Source: Mannheimia bovis (GTDB lineage: Bacteria > Pseudomonadota > Gammaproteobacteria > Enterobacterales > Pasteurellaceae). From it: a stretch of 64,000 nucleotides of DNA. Position 1 is the stretch's first letter, and every line of letters begins with the position of its first letter. The notes under the pieces are model-generated. The model searched no databases. It saw nothing but the letters and a program-made list of their open reading frames with translations, and had not been told where the DNA came from. The DNA lies in contig NZ_CP061280.1 of NCBI RefSeq assembly GCF_014541205.1, forward strand, positions 1,876,798-1,940,797, written 5' to 3'. Positions 37,372-45,137 of this stretch are shown here, one piece after another. The position numbers and the translations under genes are program-made.

Positions 37372-37388
37372 AAGCCTAAAAGAAAAAA

Positions 37389-37414
37389 GCTCCACTCAAA
37401 TAAGTGAGTGGAGC
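37389..37414. terminator. Shared terminator of yfbV and tRNA-Asn
   Basis: A perfect 10-bp stem GCTCCACTCA (37389-37398) / TGAGTGGAGC (37405-37414) with a 6-base loop. The T run is best on the minus strand (TTTTTTCTTTT), so it mainly ends tRNA-Asn transcription, and weaker for yfbV. Confidence 0.85.
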
Positions 37415-37501
37415 AAAACTTTTGTTCTAATTCTGGAGGTTTGAATTACTGTTTTATAAAAGGAGACAAATAAAACAAGAACAAAAGAAAATAAAAATCT
37501 T

Positions 37502-37577
37502 TGGCTCCTCCTGCGGGACTCGAACCTGCGACATATGGATTAACAGTCCACCGTTCTACCGACTGAACTAAGGAGGA
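37502..37577 (-). tRNA. tRNA-Asn (GTT anticodon)
   Basis: A 76-base tRNA on the minus strand, beginning TCCTCCTTAGTTCAG and ending GCAGGAGGAGCCA. The acceptor stem pairs, the D-loop reads AGTTCAGTCGGTAGAAC, the anticodon loop is CTGTTAA with anticodon GTT, and the T-loop GGTTCGAGTCC is canonical. CCA is encoded. It has its own promoter (37591-37619) and terminator. I see no duplicated 3-prime end that would mark an integration site. Confidence 0.98.
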
Positions 37578-37590
37578 ATTAACGGAGAGA

Positions 37591-37619
37591 ATGATAGGCT
37601 AAAACGTTTTAGCAGTCAA
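37591..37619 (-). promoter_or_regulatory. tRNA-Asn promoter with palindromic spacer
   Basis: On the minus strand TTGACT (37614-37619), a 17-base spacer and TATCAT (37591-37596), with transcription starting a few bases before the mature tRNA. The spacer contains the perfect palindrome GCTAAAACGTTTTAGC (37598-37613), the form of a LacI-family operator. Confidence 0.75.
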
Positions 37620-37622
37620 ATA

Positions 37623-37648
37623 AAATAATGAACCTTCGTTCATTATTT
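37623..37648 (-). terminator. Terminator of moeA-moeB
   Basis: A perfect 11-bp stem AAATAATGAAC (37623-37633) / GTTCATTATTT (37638-37648) with a CTTC loop, followed on the minus strand by TATTTG. It is AT-rich and therefore weaker, but correctly placed after moeB. Confidence 0.65.
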
Positions 37649-37680
37649 ACATTTATTTACGCTCCTAGCGTTTAAAATAC

Positions 37681-38430
37681 TTAATTGGAGGTACAAACAG
37701 AGCAGTTTTTTTGCTTAGGCAGTGCCATTTCTCGTACTGAAAAATGTAAACCATCAATCATCAGTAATTTTCCTGATAATGTTTTGCCGATATTCAACAG
37801 AGTTTTTATCGCTTCCAATGCTTGAAAACTACCGATCACACCAACAATCGGGGCAATTACCCCTGCTTCTACACAGCTTAATGTACCATCGCCAAATAAA
37901 CTACTCAAACATTGGTAGCAAGGCTCATTTTCTTGATAAGTAAATACACTAATTTGCCCTTCAAAGCGAATTGCCGAGCCTGATACAAGCGGTCGTTTTT
38001 GTTTAAAACATTGAAAATTCAGTTGATTACGAACAGTAACATTATCAGTACAATCTAGCACTAAATCTGTGTTAGCGATGAGTTCTGCCCACTGTTCATC
38101 GCTACATTTTTGGTTAATCGCTTCAATCTGAATATTCGGATTAATCGCAGAGAGCCGAGCCTTTGCCGATTCAACTTTAGGCAGTCCAATGGCTTCATCG
38201 GTATGCAAAATTTGACGTTGCAAATTAGAAAGTGAAACTGTATCAAAATCAACCAAAGTGAGATGCCCTACCCCGGCTGAAGCAAGATATTGCGAAGCCG
38301 CACAACCTAAGCCGCCCAAACCAACAATTAAAATACGGCTCGATTTTAATTTTTCCTGCCCGTCAAAATCGACACTTTTGAGAATAATTTGGCGGTTATA
38401 ACGAAGGGTTTCGTGATCAGTCAGTTCCAT
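37681..38430 (-). CDS. moeB: Molybdopterin-synthase adenylyltransferase MoeB
   Basis: 249 residues from ATG 38430; an upstream in-frame TTG at 38442 is less likely because GAGAGAAG precedes the ATG. It has the ThiF/E1-like fold with ATP loop GLGGLGCAASQYLASAGVGHLTLVD near residue 36, the catalytic Arg in NLQRQ, and two zinc CxxC pairs (CYQC and CSVC). It adenylates the C-terminus of MoaD before sulfur transfer in molybdopterin synthesis. It is coupled with moeA, 12 bases upstream. Confidence 0.95.
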   Translation of the reverse strand: MELTDHETLRYNRQIILKSVDFDGQEKLKSSRILIVGLGGLGCAASQYLASAGVGHLTLVDFDTVSLSNLQRQILHTDEAIGLPKVESAKARLSAINPNIQIEAINQKCSDEQWAELIANTDLVLDCTDNVTVRNQLNFQCFKQKRPLVSGSAIRFEGQISVFTYQENEPCYQCLSSLFGDGTLSCVEAGVIAPIVGVIGSFQALEAIKTLLNIGKTLSGKLLMIDGLHFSVREMALPKQKNCSVCTSN

Positions 38431-38442
38431 ATCTTCTCTCAA

Positions 38443-39672
38443 CTAGCCGAGTAACGAATTAAACGGCTGAATAGTTACCTTTTCTCCAACCTCTACATTG
38501 CCACGCTCTGCTTCAAGCACGATAAAACAGTTACTTTCATTAAAAGCACTAAAAATATGTGAACCTTGTGAGCCAATCGGTCTAACTTCCAGCCCGCCTT
38601 GCTGATTAGCGTAGTAATAGCCACGTTGGAAGTCTTGACGACCAACTGCTTTTTTCAATTTTTCAGCACTACAAGCGGTTAAATTTTGCGTAAGATTTGC
38701 AATTTTATCTGCCGATAACCCCGATAATTTCGCTAAAGCCGGTTGCACTAATTGGTAGAAGGTTACTAATGCGGAAACAGGGTTTCCCGGTAAGCCAAAG
38801 AACCACGCATTTTCTAATTTACCAAATGCGAAAGGTTTGCCCGGTTTCATTGCAATTTTCCAGAAACCGATTTCGCCTAATTTCTCCAATACTGTTTTAG
38901 TAAAATCTGCCTCGCCAACAGACACTCCGCCACTCGTAATCACTACATCAGCTTTTTCTTGTGCCTCAATAAAAGTTTGTTCAAATAAGGCTTCATCATC
39001 AGGCAAAATACCGTAATCTAAAATCTCGCAGTTGAGTTTTTCCAACATTAAACGTACTGCAAAACGGTTGGTATCGTAAATTTTCCCTTCACTCAAAGGC
39101 TCTCCAACCGACGTTAATTCATCACCTGTAGAAAGAACTGCCACTTTTAATTTTGCAAAAACAGGCACTGAGGCAATGCCGAGTGAAGCTAACAATGGCA
39201 AACTCGCTACATTCAATAGCGAGCCTTTTTTCAATACCAATGCACCTTGTTGAATATCTTCCCCAATGCGACGAATATTACTGCCTAATTTTGGAATATT
39301 GTTAAAGGTTACAGAACCATCTGCATTTAAGGCGGTTTCCTCTTGCATTACAATGGCATCAACGCCCTTTGGTACTAACGCTCCCGTCATAATACGCACG
39401 CATTCGCCGGCTTGGAGTTCGCCACTAAACGGATTACCTGCAAAGGCTTTTCCTGCTACCTTTAAGGTTAAATTTTGCTCTAAATCTGCAATGCGTACTG
39501 CATAACCGTCCATTGCTGAATTATCAAAATTCGGTACATTAATAGGCGAGGAAATATCTTCCGCCAACACTCGGTTTGCACATTCATTTAATGGTAAATA
39601 TTCAATCATTGTTGGAGCAGGCAAACGAGAAAGCATATTCTCTAATGCTTCTGCAAGAGGTAAAAGAGCCAT
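38443..39672 (-). CDS. moeA: Molybdopterin molybdotransferase MoeA
   Basis: 409 residues. The order is an N-terminal linker domain with [16 protein letters not shown] near residue 48, a beta domain, and the MogA-like domain with STGDEL near 190, [12 protein letters not shown] near 245 and KPGKPFAFG near 272, where GLPGNPVSA follows; then a C-terminal beta barrel. It inserts molybdate into adenylylated molybdopterin. An uptake signal lies inside the reading frame near 38672. With moeB it supplies cofactor to enzymes of the TorD-served type. Confidence 0.96.
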   Translation of the reverse strand: MALLPLAEALENMLSRLPAPTMIEYLPLNECANRVLAEDISSPINVPNFDNSAMDGYAVRIADLEQNLTLKVAGKAFAGNPFSGELQAGECVRIMTGALVPKGVDAIVMQEETALNADGSVTFNNIPKLGSNIRRIGEDIQQGALVLKKGSLLNVASLPLLASLGIASVPVFAKLKVAVLSTGDELTSVGEPLSEGKIYDTNRFAVRLMLEKLNCEILDYGILPDDEALFEQTFIEAQEKADVVITSGGVSVGEADFTKTVLEKLGEIGFWKIAMKPGKPFAFGKLENAWFFGLPGNPVSALVTFYQLVQPALAKLSGLSADKIANLTQNLTACSAEKLKKAVGRQDFQRGYYYANQQGGLEVRPIGSQGSHIFSAFNESNCFIVLEAERGNVEVGEKVTIQPFNSLLG

Positions 39673-39698
39673 AAATTTATTCCATTCCTATTCAAAAA

Positions 39699-40316
39699 TC
39701 AGCTAACTTGCACGAAGAAATCACGCACACCAATAAGCAAATTATTCACTGCAATTGCCGCTAAAATTAGCCCCATTACACGGCTAATAATTGCCGCCCC
39801 TGCATTACCAATTAAATGCTGAATTCTATTTGCGGCTAACAATAATAAATAAGTAATTGCTAAAACCAACACCATAATACTGGCAGTAATAAATTGATCG
39901 CTAATGCTAAAGCGGTGATTATCGGTTAATAGAACAATTGCCATCATCGCACCCGGAGAAGCAATAGAAGGAACAGCCAAGGGATAAACCGCTAACTCAT
40001 TTAGATTACTGCTCATTCTGATTTCTTGCTCCGGCTTGCTTTCGCCAAAAATCATCGTTAAAGCAAATAATAAAAGTACCAAACCACCTGCTGCTTGGAA
40101 AGCTGGTAGCGGAATTTGCATAGACTCTAATAGAATCTGCCCACCAATGAGGAAGAAAATTAAAATGCCTCCCGCAATCAGCACTGCATTCAATGCAATT
40201 TTACGGCGTGCTTCAATCGGCAAACCAATCGTTTTCGCCAAATAAACAGGAACAGAGCCAACCGGGTCAATAACTGCCCACAAAACCACAAATTGTACCG
40301 CTAATGAATCAAACAT
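39699..40316 (-). CDS. MarC-family integral membrane protein
   Basis: 205 residues with six membrane segments. The family start LAVQFVVLWAVIDPVGSVPVYLAKT (Asp-Pro in helix 1) and the repeated AVPSIASPGAMMAIVLL in the middle identify MarC/YhgN. No transport function has been proven for the family. The gene ends 27 bases before moeA, so it may be in the same transcript; in that case the promoter is in 40317-40450. Confidence 0.88.
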   Translation of the reverse strand: MFDSLAVQFVVLWAVIDPVGSVPVYLAKTIGLPIEARRKIALNAVLIAGGILIFFLIGGQILLESMQIPLPAFQAAGGLVLLLFALTMIFGESKPEQEIRMSSNLNELAVYPLAVPSIASPGAMMAIVLLTDNHRFSISDQFITASIMVLVLAITYLLLLAANRIQHLIGNAGAAIISRVMGLILAAIAVNNLLIGVRDFFVQVS

Positions 40317-40459
40317 TTTCTCTCCCTGTTATTTTGAATTTAGAAAAATTCTAACATAAAACGACCGCTTACAGAATGGCTGAATAGTTTAATAGGTAAA
40401 CACTATGTTAAATATTTGATAGTAATATGAATATTTTTTATCCGTTTTATATAAAACTC

Positions 40460-40492
40460 AGTTTAATTCAACACCGCATATTGAATTAAACT
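40460..40492. repeat. Perfect 12-bp inverted repeat, candidate operator or hairpin
   Basis: AGTTTAATTCAA (40460-40471) and TTGAATTAAACT (40481-40492) with a 9-base centre, in the 261-base gap between the divergent MarC-family gene and yheS. There is no T run after it on either strand, so a terminator is unlikely. Confidence 0.6.
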
Positions 40493-40535
40493 TAATTTAA
40501 ATCTCAAACAATCTTCATTGCATTGAAATTTACTA

Positions 40536-40544
40536 TGCTAAAAT
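40536..40544 (+). promoter_or_regulatory. Extended -10 promoter of yheS
   Basis: TGCTAAAAT, an extended -10 (TGnTAAAAT), lies 33 bases before the yheS ATG. No good -35 is visible. Confidence 0.45.
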
Positions 40545-40576
40545 ACGCAAAATTTTTAACAAAACAGACCGCTTGT
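40544..40576 (-). repeat. Extended uptake signal directly before yheS
   Basis: Minus-strand core ACAAGCGGTC with the 9-base core at 40568-40576 and the TTTTGC block at positions 25-30. It ends one base before the ATG at 40578 and fills the place of the ribosome-binding site. Confidence 0.85.
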
Positions 40577-40577
40577 A

Positions 40578-42515
40578 ATGATATTTTTTACAGATTTAAT
40601 TTTAAAACGAGGGCATTCTGTCCTGATTGATAATAGCTCTGCAACCATTCATACAGGGCAGAAAGTAGGCTTAGTCGGTAAAAACGGGTGTGGAAAATCC
40701 TCGCTTTTTGCCTTACTCAAAAGTGAATTACAGCCTGAGGGAGGCGATGTTTCACTCCCAAAAAATTGGGCGATTTCGTGGGTAAATCAAGAAACACCTG
40801 CATTAGATATTTCCGCTCTTGATTATGTGATTCAAGGTGATAGAGAATACACAAAATTAATAGCAGAGCTTGATGAAGCGAATGCAAAAAATGACGGCAA
40901 TCGCATTGCGACTATCCACTCCCATCTCGACACCATTGATGCGTGGACAATTCAAGCCAGAGCTTCTACCTTGCTCAACGGCTTAGGCTTTAGCACCGAG
41001 CAATTACAACTGCCTGTGAAATCTTTCTCGGGCGGTTGGCGTATGCGTTTAAATCTCGCTCAAGCGTTGATTTGCCGTTCCGATTTATTGCTACTCGATG
41101 AACCAACCAACCACTTAGATTTAGATGCCGTGATTTGGCTCGAACGCTGGCTCACTAACTATCGTGGTACGTTATTACTGATTTCCCACGACCGTGATTT
41201 TCTTGATCCGATTATTGACCGTGTCATTCATATCGAACATCAAAAACTCAATGAATACACAGGCAATTACACCTCGTTTGAAATTCAGCGAGCAACTAAA
41301 ATCGCACAACAAAATGCCGCTTATCAGCAACAACAACGAAAAGTTGCTCATTTGCAGAGCTTTATTGACCGTTTCAAAGCCAAAGCGACCAAAGCCAAAC
41401 AGGCTCAAAGCCGTATTAAAGCATTGGAGAAAATGGAACTTATCGCCCCTGCGTACGCAGATTCCCCGTTTGAATTTGAATTCCGCCCACCACTTGCCTT
41501 ACCAAGCCCATTGCTGATGATGGAAAAAGTGAGTGCAGGTTACGCAGATAAAACCGTGCTGGAATCGGTGAAATTGAATTTAGTGCCCGGCTCTCGAATT
41601 GGTTTGCTTGGCAGAAATGGAGCGGGTAAATCCACGCTGATTAAATTACTGGCAGGCGTAATTCTTCCCCAAAATGGTGATGTACAACTGGCAAAAGGCG
41701 TTCAGCTTGGCTATTTCGCCCAACACCAAGTGGATACCTTGCGTTTTGATGAAAGCCCACTTTGGCATTTGCAGAAAATCGCACCGGAAAAAACTGAGCA
41801 AGAATTGCGTAACTACTTGGGCGGCTTTGATTTCAAAGGCGATAAAGTCGTGCAAGCGGTACAATCCTTTTCGGGCGGTGAAAAAGCCCGTTTAGTTCTT
41901 GCCTTAATTGTGTGGCAACGCCCTAATCTTCTGCTATTGGACGAACCGACCAACCATTTAGATTTAGAAATGCGACAAGCTCTTGTTGATGCTCTGACGT
42001 ATTATGAAGGATCGCTGGTAGTGGTTTCGCACGACCGTCATTTACTCCGCAGCACGGTAAATGAATTCTATTTGGTTCATAATCATAAAGTAGAAGAATT
42101 TAAAGGCGATTTAGACGATTATCAAAAATGGTTGAATGAGCAAAATGCCTTAGCAAATGAGCCTAAATCGGTACTTGCAAAAAATTCGGAAAATGCAACC
42201 GCTTGTGAGCCGACAGCCAATGAAAACAGTGCGGCAAACCGCAAAGAGCAAAAGCGTTTAGAAGCCGAACTCCGCCAACAAACCGCCCCGCTGCGTAAAA
42301 AAATCACGCAGTTGGAAAAAGAATTGGAAAAAGCCTCTGAAAAACTGAATAAGCTAGAAGAAATGCTTGGCGATAGCCAGCTCTACGAGGCAGAAAATAA
42401 AGCCAAACTCACCGAAACTCTTGCTCAACAAGTTGAGACTAAAAAGCAAGTGGAAGAGATTGAAATGCAGTGGTTAGAGGCTCAGGAGGAGTTAGAGGGA
42501 ATGTTGGCAGACTAA
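40578..42515 (+). CDS. yheS: ABC-F ATPase YheS
   Basis: 645 residues with two ABC domains. The first has Walker A GLVGKNGCGKSS near residue 34, signature FSGGWRMRLNLAQAL and LLLLDEPTNHLDL; the second has GLLGRNGAGKST near 345, signature FSGGEKARLVLAL and a second LLLLDEPTNHLDL. The P-site tRNA-interaction motif lies between (SFIDRFKAKATKAKQAQSRIKALEKME). The Lys/Glu-rich C-terminal coiled coil is typical. It matches E. coli YheS closely from residue 1. ABC-F proteins act on the ribosome, not as transporters. The inter-region around residue 535-543 is encoded by an uptake signal (42174-42206). Confidence 0.95.
   Translation: MIFFTDLILKRGHSVLIDNSSATIHTGQKVGLVGKNGCGKSSLFALLKSELQPEGGDVSLPKNWAISWVNQETPALDISALDYVIQGDREYTKLIAELDEANAKNDGNRIATIHSHLDTIDAWTIQARASTLLNGLGFSTEQLQLPVKSFSGGWRMRLNLAQALICRSDLLLLDEPTNHLDLDAVIWLERWLTNYRGTLLLISHDRDFLDPIIDRVIHIEHQKLNEYTGNYTSFEIQRATKIAQQNAAYQQQQRKVAHLQSFIDRFKAKATKAKQAQSRIKALEKMELIAPAYADSPFEFEFRPPLALPSPLLMMEKVSAGYADKTVLESVKLNLVPGSRIGLLGRNGAGKSTLIKLLAGVILPQNGDVQLAKGVQLGYFAQHQVDTLRFDESPLWHLQKIAPEKTEQELRNYLGGFDFKGDKVVQAVQSFSGGEKARLVLALIVWQRPNLLLLDEPTNHLDLEMRQALVDALTYYEGSLVVVSHDRHLLRSTVNEFYLVHNHKVEEFKGDLDDYQKWLNEQNALANEPKSVLAKNSENATACEPTANENSAANRKEQKRLEAELRQQTAPLRKKITQLEKELEKASEKLNKLEEMLGDSQLYEAENKAKLTETLAQQVETKKQVEEIEMQWLEAQEELEGMLAD
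42174..42206 (-). repeat. Uptake signal inside the yheS C-terminal linker
   Basis: Minus-strand core (42198-42206), GC block at positions 29-30. It encodes about residues 533-543, between the second ATPase domain and the coiled coil, where sequence is unconstrained. Confidence 0.8.
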
Positions 42516-42537
42516 TGTTTTCCCTTTTACATTATAA

Positions 42538-42560
42538 CTGGGTTAGGTAGACTAACCCAG
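42538..42560. terminator. Hairpin between yheS and the LprI-like gene
   Basis: A perfect 9-bp stem CTGGGTTAG (42538-42546) / CTAACCCAG (42552-42560) with a GTAGA loop between convergent genes. T runs are poor on both sides, so termination would be weak or Rho-assisted. Confidence 0.5.
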
Positions 42561-42577
42561 CACACGGACAAATAGAA

Positions 42578-42964
42578 TTATCTTGAATTAGCTTCCTTTA
42601 ATAATTTTTCAATTTCATCAGCTTTCTCAATGGTCATATCCATATATTTATAGCTTGATGAAATTCCAGCCAAAGATCCACCTTCATATTCCATAGCTGC
42701 GGCTTTCACACTTAAGTCTTTATATTTAATCCAAGCTCTTTGAGCTTCTTTAAATGCTTTGGAATGATTAGGGGAAAGGGTTTTCAGATACTGATTATAA
42801 ACTTTATTTAAACGCTTCTCCTGACGTTTAGTTTCCTCAGAAATGCAATTTGCCAGATCTACGTTATTAGATTCATTACTTCTACATTTAATAAATGTCG
42901 AAGAATAATTAACTTCTGCCGTAGCTATAGCTGGCAACATAATAAGTAGGGCATATTTTTTCAT
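42578..42964 (-). CDS. LprI-like (DUF1311) secreted protein
   Basis: 128 residues with a short signal peptide (MKKYALLIMLPAIATA). The mature part has the DUF1311 pattern: C...NCISEETKRQEKRLNKVYNQYLKTL...FKEAQRAWIKYKDLSVKAAA. Family members include LprI of mycobacteria, which inhibits lysozyme, and many small periplasmic proteins without known roles. There are two Cys, suited to a disulfide. It is a single gene converging on yheS. Confidence 0.75.
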   Translation of the reverse strand: MKKYALLIMLPAIATAEVNYSSTFIKCRSNESNNVDLANCISEETKRQEKRLNKVYNQYLKTLSPNHSKAFKEAQRAWIKYKDLSVKAAAMEYEGGSLAGISSSYKYMDMTIEKADEIEKLLKEANSR

Positions 42965-43070
42965 AAAATATCCTTAAAGTCGTGATTAAAACTTTTTGGA
43001 TTTTACAATTGTTTTCTTGCACAACATGCTATATTTATACCCACCTAAATTTAGGTAAATTAGCTAAACA

Positions 43071-43103
43071 AAAAGGCATTGAGCCACACCCTCAATGCCT
43101 TTT
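43071..43103 (-). terminator. Terminator of the GST gene
   Basis: A perfect 13-bp stem AAAAGGCATTGAG (43071-43083) / CTCAATGCCTTTT (43091-43103) with a 7-base loop, followed on the minus strand by a T run (TGTTT). Confidence 0.9.
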
Positions 43104-43120
43104 CTATTCAATTAAAATCT

Positions 43121-43741
43121 CTACACTCTCGGCTTCGTTTCCGCCAAAATGGTATATTTATTATTCATTCCTTCTGCCCAAGCGGTTAAATTTGGGTGAT
43201 TTTTTGCAAGATCATAGTCGATTTTTTCTAAGCGGAACGCCCACCAGTCAATTAATGCAACTGCGGTTAATGTGCCTAAATTAAGCTCCGTACCGAATTC
43301 TTGTATGGCTTCTTCTAAGTGTTGGAAAGTGCGGATATTTCTTTCCATTAATTGTTCGTGGCGACTTACCCACCATTCATTTTCGGGGCGTGCCATTTTT
43401 TCTTGGATAATGGTGTGCATTGTGTTTTCCATTATACCGTCTGCCAAATTATGCAAGGCTAATACCGCCCAGCGTGGCTTGCCCTCTTTTGGCAGTAAAG
43501 GCGTATTATTGCCTTTTTGGTCAAGATACTCGCTGATGAGCAAACTGCCGAATAGCCAGCGTCCGCAATTACGTTGTAAAGCCGGAATACGCCCTAGCGG
43601 ATTGTCTTGGTTGTGTGGTGAGTTTGGATCCATTGCGGCAGTTACCCGCAACATTTCCACTTTGTCATCAAGCTGGTGATGTTTAATAACCGCAAGGACT
43701 TTGCGAGCAAAAGGGCTTGTTGTTGAGTACCAAAGTTTCAT
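43121..43741 (-). CDS. Glutathione S-transferase family protein
   Basis: 206 residues. The thioredoxin-fold N-terminal domain has MKLWYSTTSPFARKV with the active-site Ser/Thr region and NPLGRIPAL near residue 48 (cis-Pro), and the helical C-terminal domain has LHNLADGIMENT near 95. It is most like the YibF group, whose substrate is unknown. It conjugates or reduces with glutathione by family inference only. Confidence 0.87.
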   Translation of the reverse strand: MKLWYSTTSPFARKVLAVIKHHQLDDKVEMLRVTAAMDPNSPHNQDNPLGRIPALQRNCGRWLFGSLLISEYLDQKGNNTPLLPKEGKPRWAVLALHNLADGIMENTMHTIIQEKMARPENEWWVSRHEQLMERNIRTFQHLEEAIQEFGTELNLGTLTAVALIDWWAFRLEKIDYDLAKNHPNLTAWAEGMNNKYTILAETKPRV

Positions 43742-43772
43742 ACTGTTCTCCGTTTCTTTTTAGTAACATAAA

Positions 43773-44399
43773 TTAGCAAATTTTTTGCCAAAAATGACCG
43801 CTTGTAGGCTCTGCTTGAACACAGATATGTTCGTTTTCGTATTCAAATTCAAGCTGGTAGGCGTGTAAATAAACCCTATCCGCCTCTGTGCCTGAATAAA
43901 GTTTATCGCCTAAAATCGGGCTACCTAAACTTTTCATTGCCACTCTTAGTTGATGGGTTTTACCTGTTTTCGGTTGCAAAATAAAATGGCGAAGTGATGG
44001 CTCAAGCGAATTAGAGTTAAATTGTGTTACCGCCGGGTTCTCTTTACTGTGGCATAATTTCCAAGCCCCGTTACGGCTTTTTTCCATATCGCCCACAATT
44101 TTCCCCTGCTTTTTCTTCGGTTTTTTATCGCTCAACGCCCAATAGGTTTTCTGAATTTTATGTTGTTCAAACAGATGATAGAACTTCGCGGCTGTCTCTT
44201 TATTTAAGGCTAAAATCAGCAAACCGGAGGTGATTTTATCAAGACGATGTACCAGCCAAACTTGCTCAATATTCAGTTGGCGGGCAACCATTTCCGTTAA
44301 GCCAATTTCCGCTTCGTCTTTATGTACGCTTACACCATCAGGCTTGTTGATGATAATAAAATCAGGGTGCTGATAACAAATAGGCAATGTTAAGGTCAT
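43773..44399 (-). CDS. RluA-family pseudouridine synthase (HI_0042 type)
   Basis: 208 residues with no S4 domain. The catalytic Asp lies in WLVHRLDKITSGLLILA near residue 53, preceded by DFIIINKPDGVSVHKDE and followed by TGKTHQLRVAMKSLGSPILGDKLY. It is short like the TIGR01621/HI_0042 group, for which the RNA target is not established. The 3-prime end of the reading frame includes an uptake signal (core 43797-43805). It is divergent from the histidine phosphatase gene. Confidence 0.88.
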   Translation of the reverse strand: MTLTLPICYQHPDFIIINKPDGVSVHKDEAEIGLTEMVARQLNIEQVWLVHRLDKITSGLLILALNKETAAKFYHLFEQHKIQKTYWALSDKKPKKKQGKIVGDMEKSRNGAWKLCHSKENPAVTQFNSNSLEPSLRHFILQPKTGKTHQLRVAMKSLGSPILGDKLYSGTEADRVYLHAYQLEFEYENEHICVQAEPTSGHFWQKIC

Positions 44400-44446
44400 T
44401 TTGCTATAATCTCGTTTATTTTTGACTATTTTAGCAAGGAATTACG

Positions 44447-45079
44447 ATGGCTGTTACCATTTATTTAGTTCGACACGGCAGAACCGTTTGGAATATTGAA
44501 GGCAGATTACAAGGCTCCGGCGATTCAGCCCTTGTGGAAGAAGGCATTATCGGGGCAAAGAAAACAGGAGTTACATTAAAAGATGTGCCTTTTACCGCAG
44601 CCTATTCCAGTATGCAAAAACGGGCTCAAGATACCGCAAACTACATTTTAGCGGAAAATAAATTGAGTAATATCCCTCATTTCCACCACAAAGGGCTGAA
44701 CGAATTTGATTTCGGTAGTTGGGAGGGAATGAAATCCCTTGATTTACAAGAGAATGAAGAATATTGGGTAATGAAACGCACGCCGGCTGAATATCTCGCT
44801 AAAACAAACGGTGGCGAGCGTTTCGAGCAACTTTATCAACGTGCTACCCAAGCGTTTAATCAAATTGCTCAACTTCATCAAAATGATGGTAAGGTGTTGA
44901 TTGTTTCACACGGAATGACCTTAACTCTGCTTACCGCTGTGTTAAAAGGCATTGCGTGGCAAGATTTTCGTAATGAAGAAAAGCATAGTTTCATTATCAA
45001 CACTGCAATTACTAAAGTAGAGGTGGATAATGGCAAAGTAACGGTCTCAGAGTTTAATAATACAGAACACCTCTCTTAA
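44447..45079 (+). CDS. Histidine phosphatase family protein
   Basis: 210 residues. The phospho-His site is YLVRHGRTVWN near residue 10 with the second His in VLIVSHGMTL near 153, and Glu in NEFDFGSWEGM. It belongs to the phosphoglycerate mutase/phosphatase superfamily; the GpmB-like and CobC-like members cannot be told apart here. Spacing of about 47 bases to the divergent RluA-family gene leaves room for one promoter pair. Confidence 0.85.
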   Translation: MAVTIYLVRHGRTVWNIEGRLQGSGDSALVEEGIIGAKKTGVTLKDVPFTAAYSSMQKRAQDTANYILAENKLSNIPHFHHKGLNEFDFGSWEGMKSLDLQENEEYWVMKRTPAEYLAKTNGGERFEQLYQRATQAFNQIAQLHQNDGKVLIVSHGMTLTLLTAVLKGIAWQDFRNEEKHSFIINTAITKVEVDNGKVTVSEFNNTEHLS

Positions 45080-45083
45080 TATG

Positions 45084-45113
45084 GTAGGGGCAGCTTAATG
45101 TGCCTGTCCCTAC
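45084..45113. repeat. Short REP-like hairpin
   Basis: GTAGGGG (45084-45090) and TCCCTAC (45107-45113) with CA/TG extension, imperfect. It shares TTTGTAGGG and GGCACA on the minus strand with the larger hairpin at 34658-34720 and lies after the histidine phosphatase gene, where it may slow read-through. Confidence 0.5.
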
Positions 45114-45137
45114 AAATCAAATCCCGTTTAAATATTG

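Noticed and set aside
37502-37577. tRNA-Asn as integration site of a mobile element
   Set aside because: No repeated tRNA 3-prime end, integrase or foreign block is seen nearby; flanks are yfbV and moeB.
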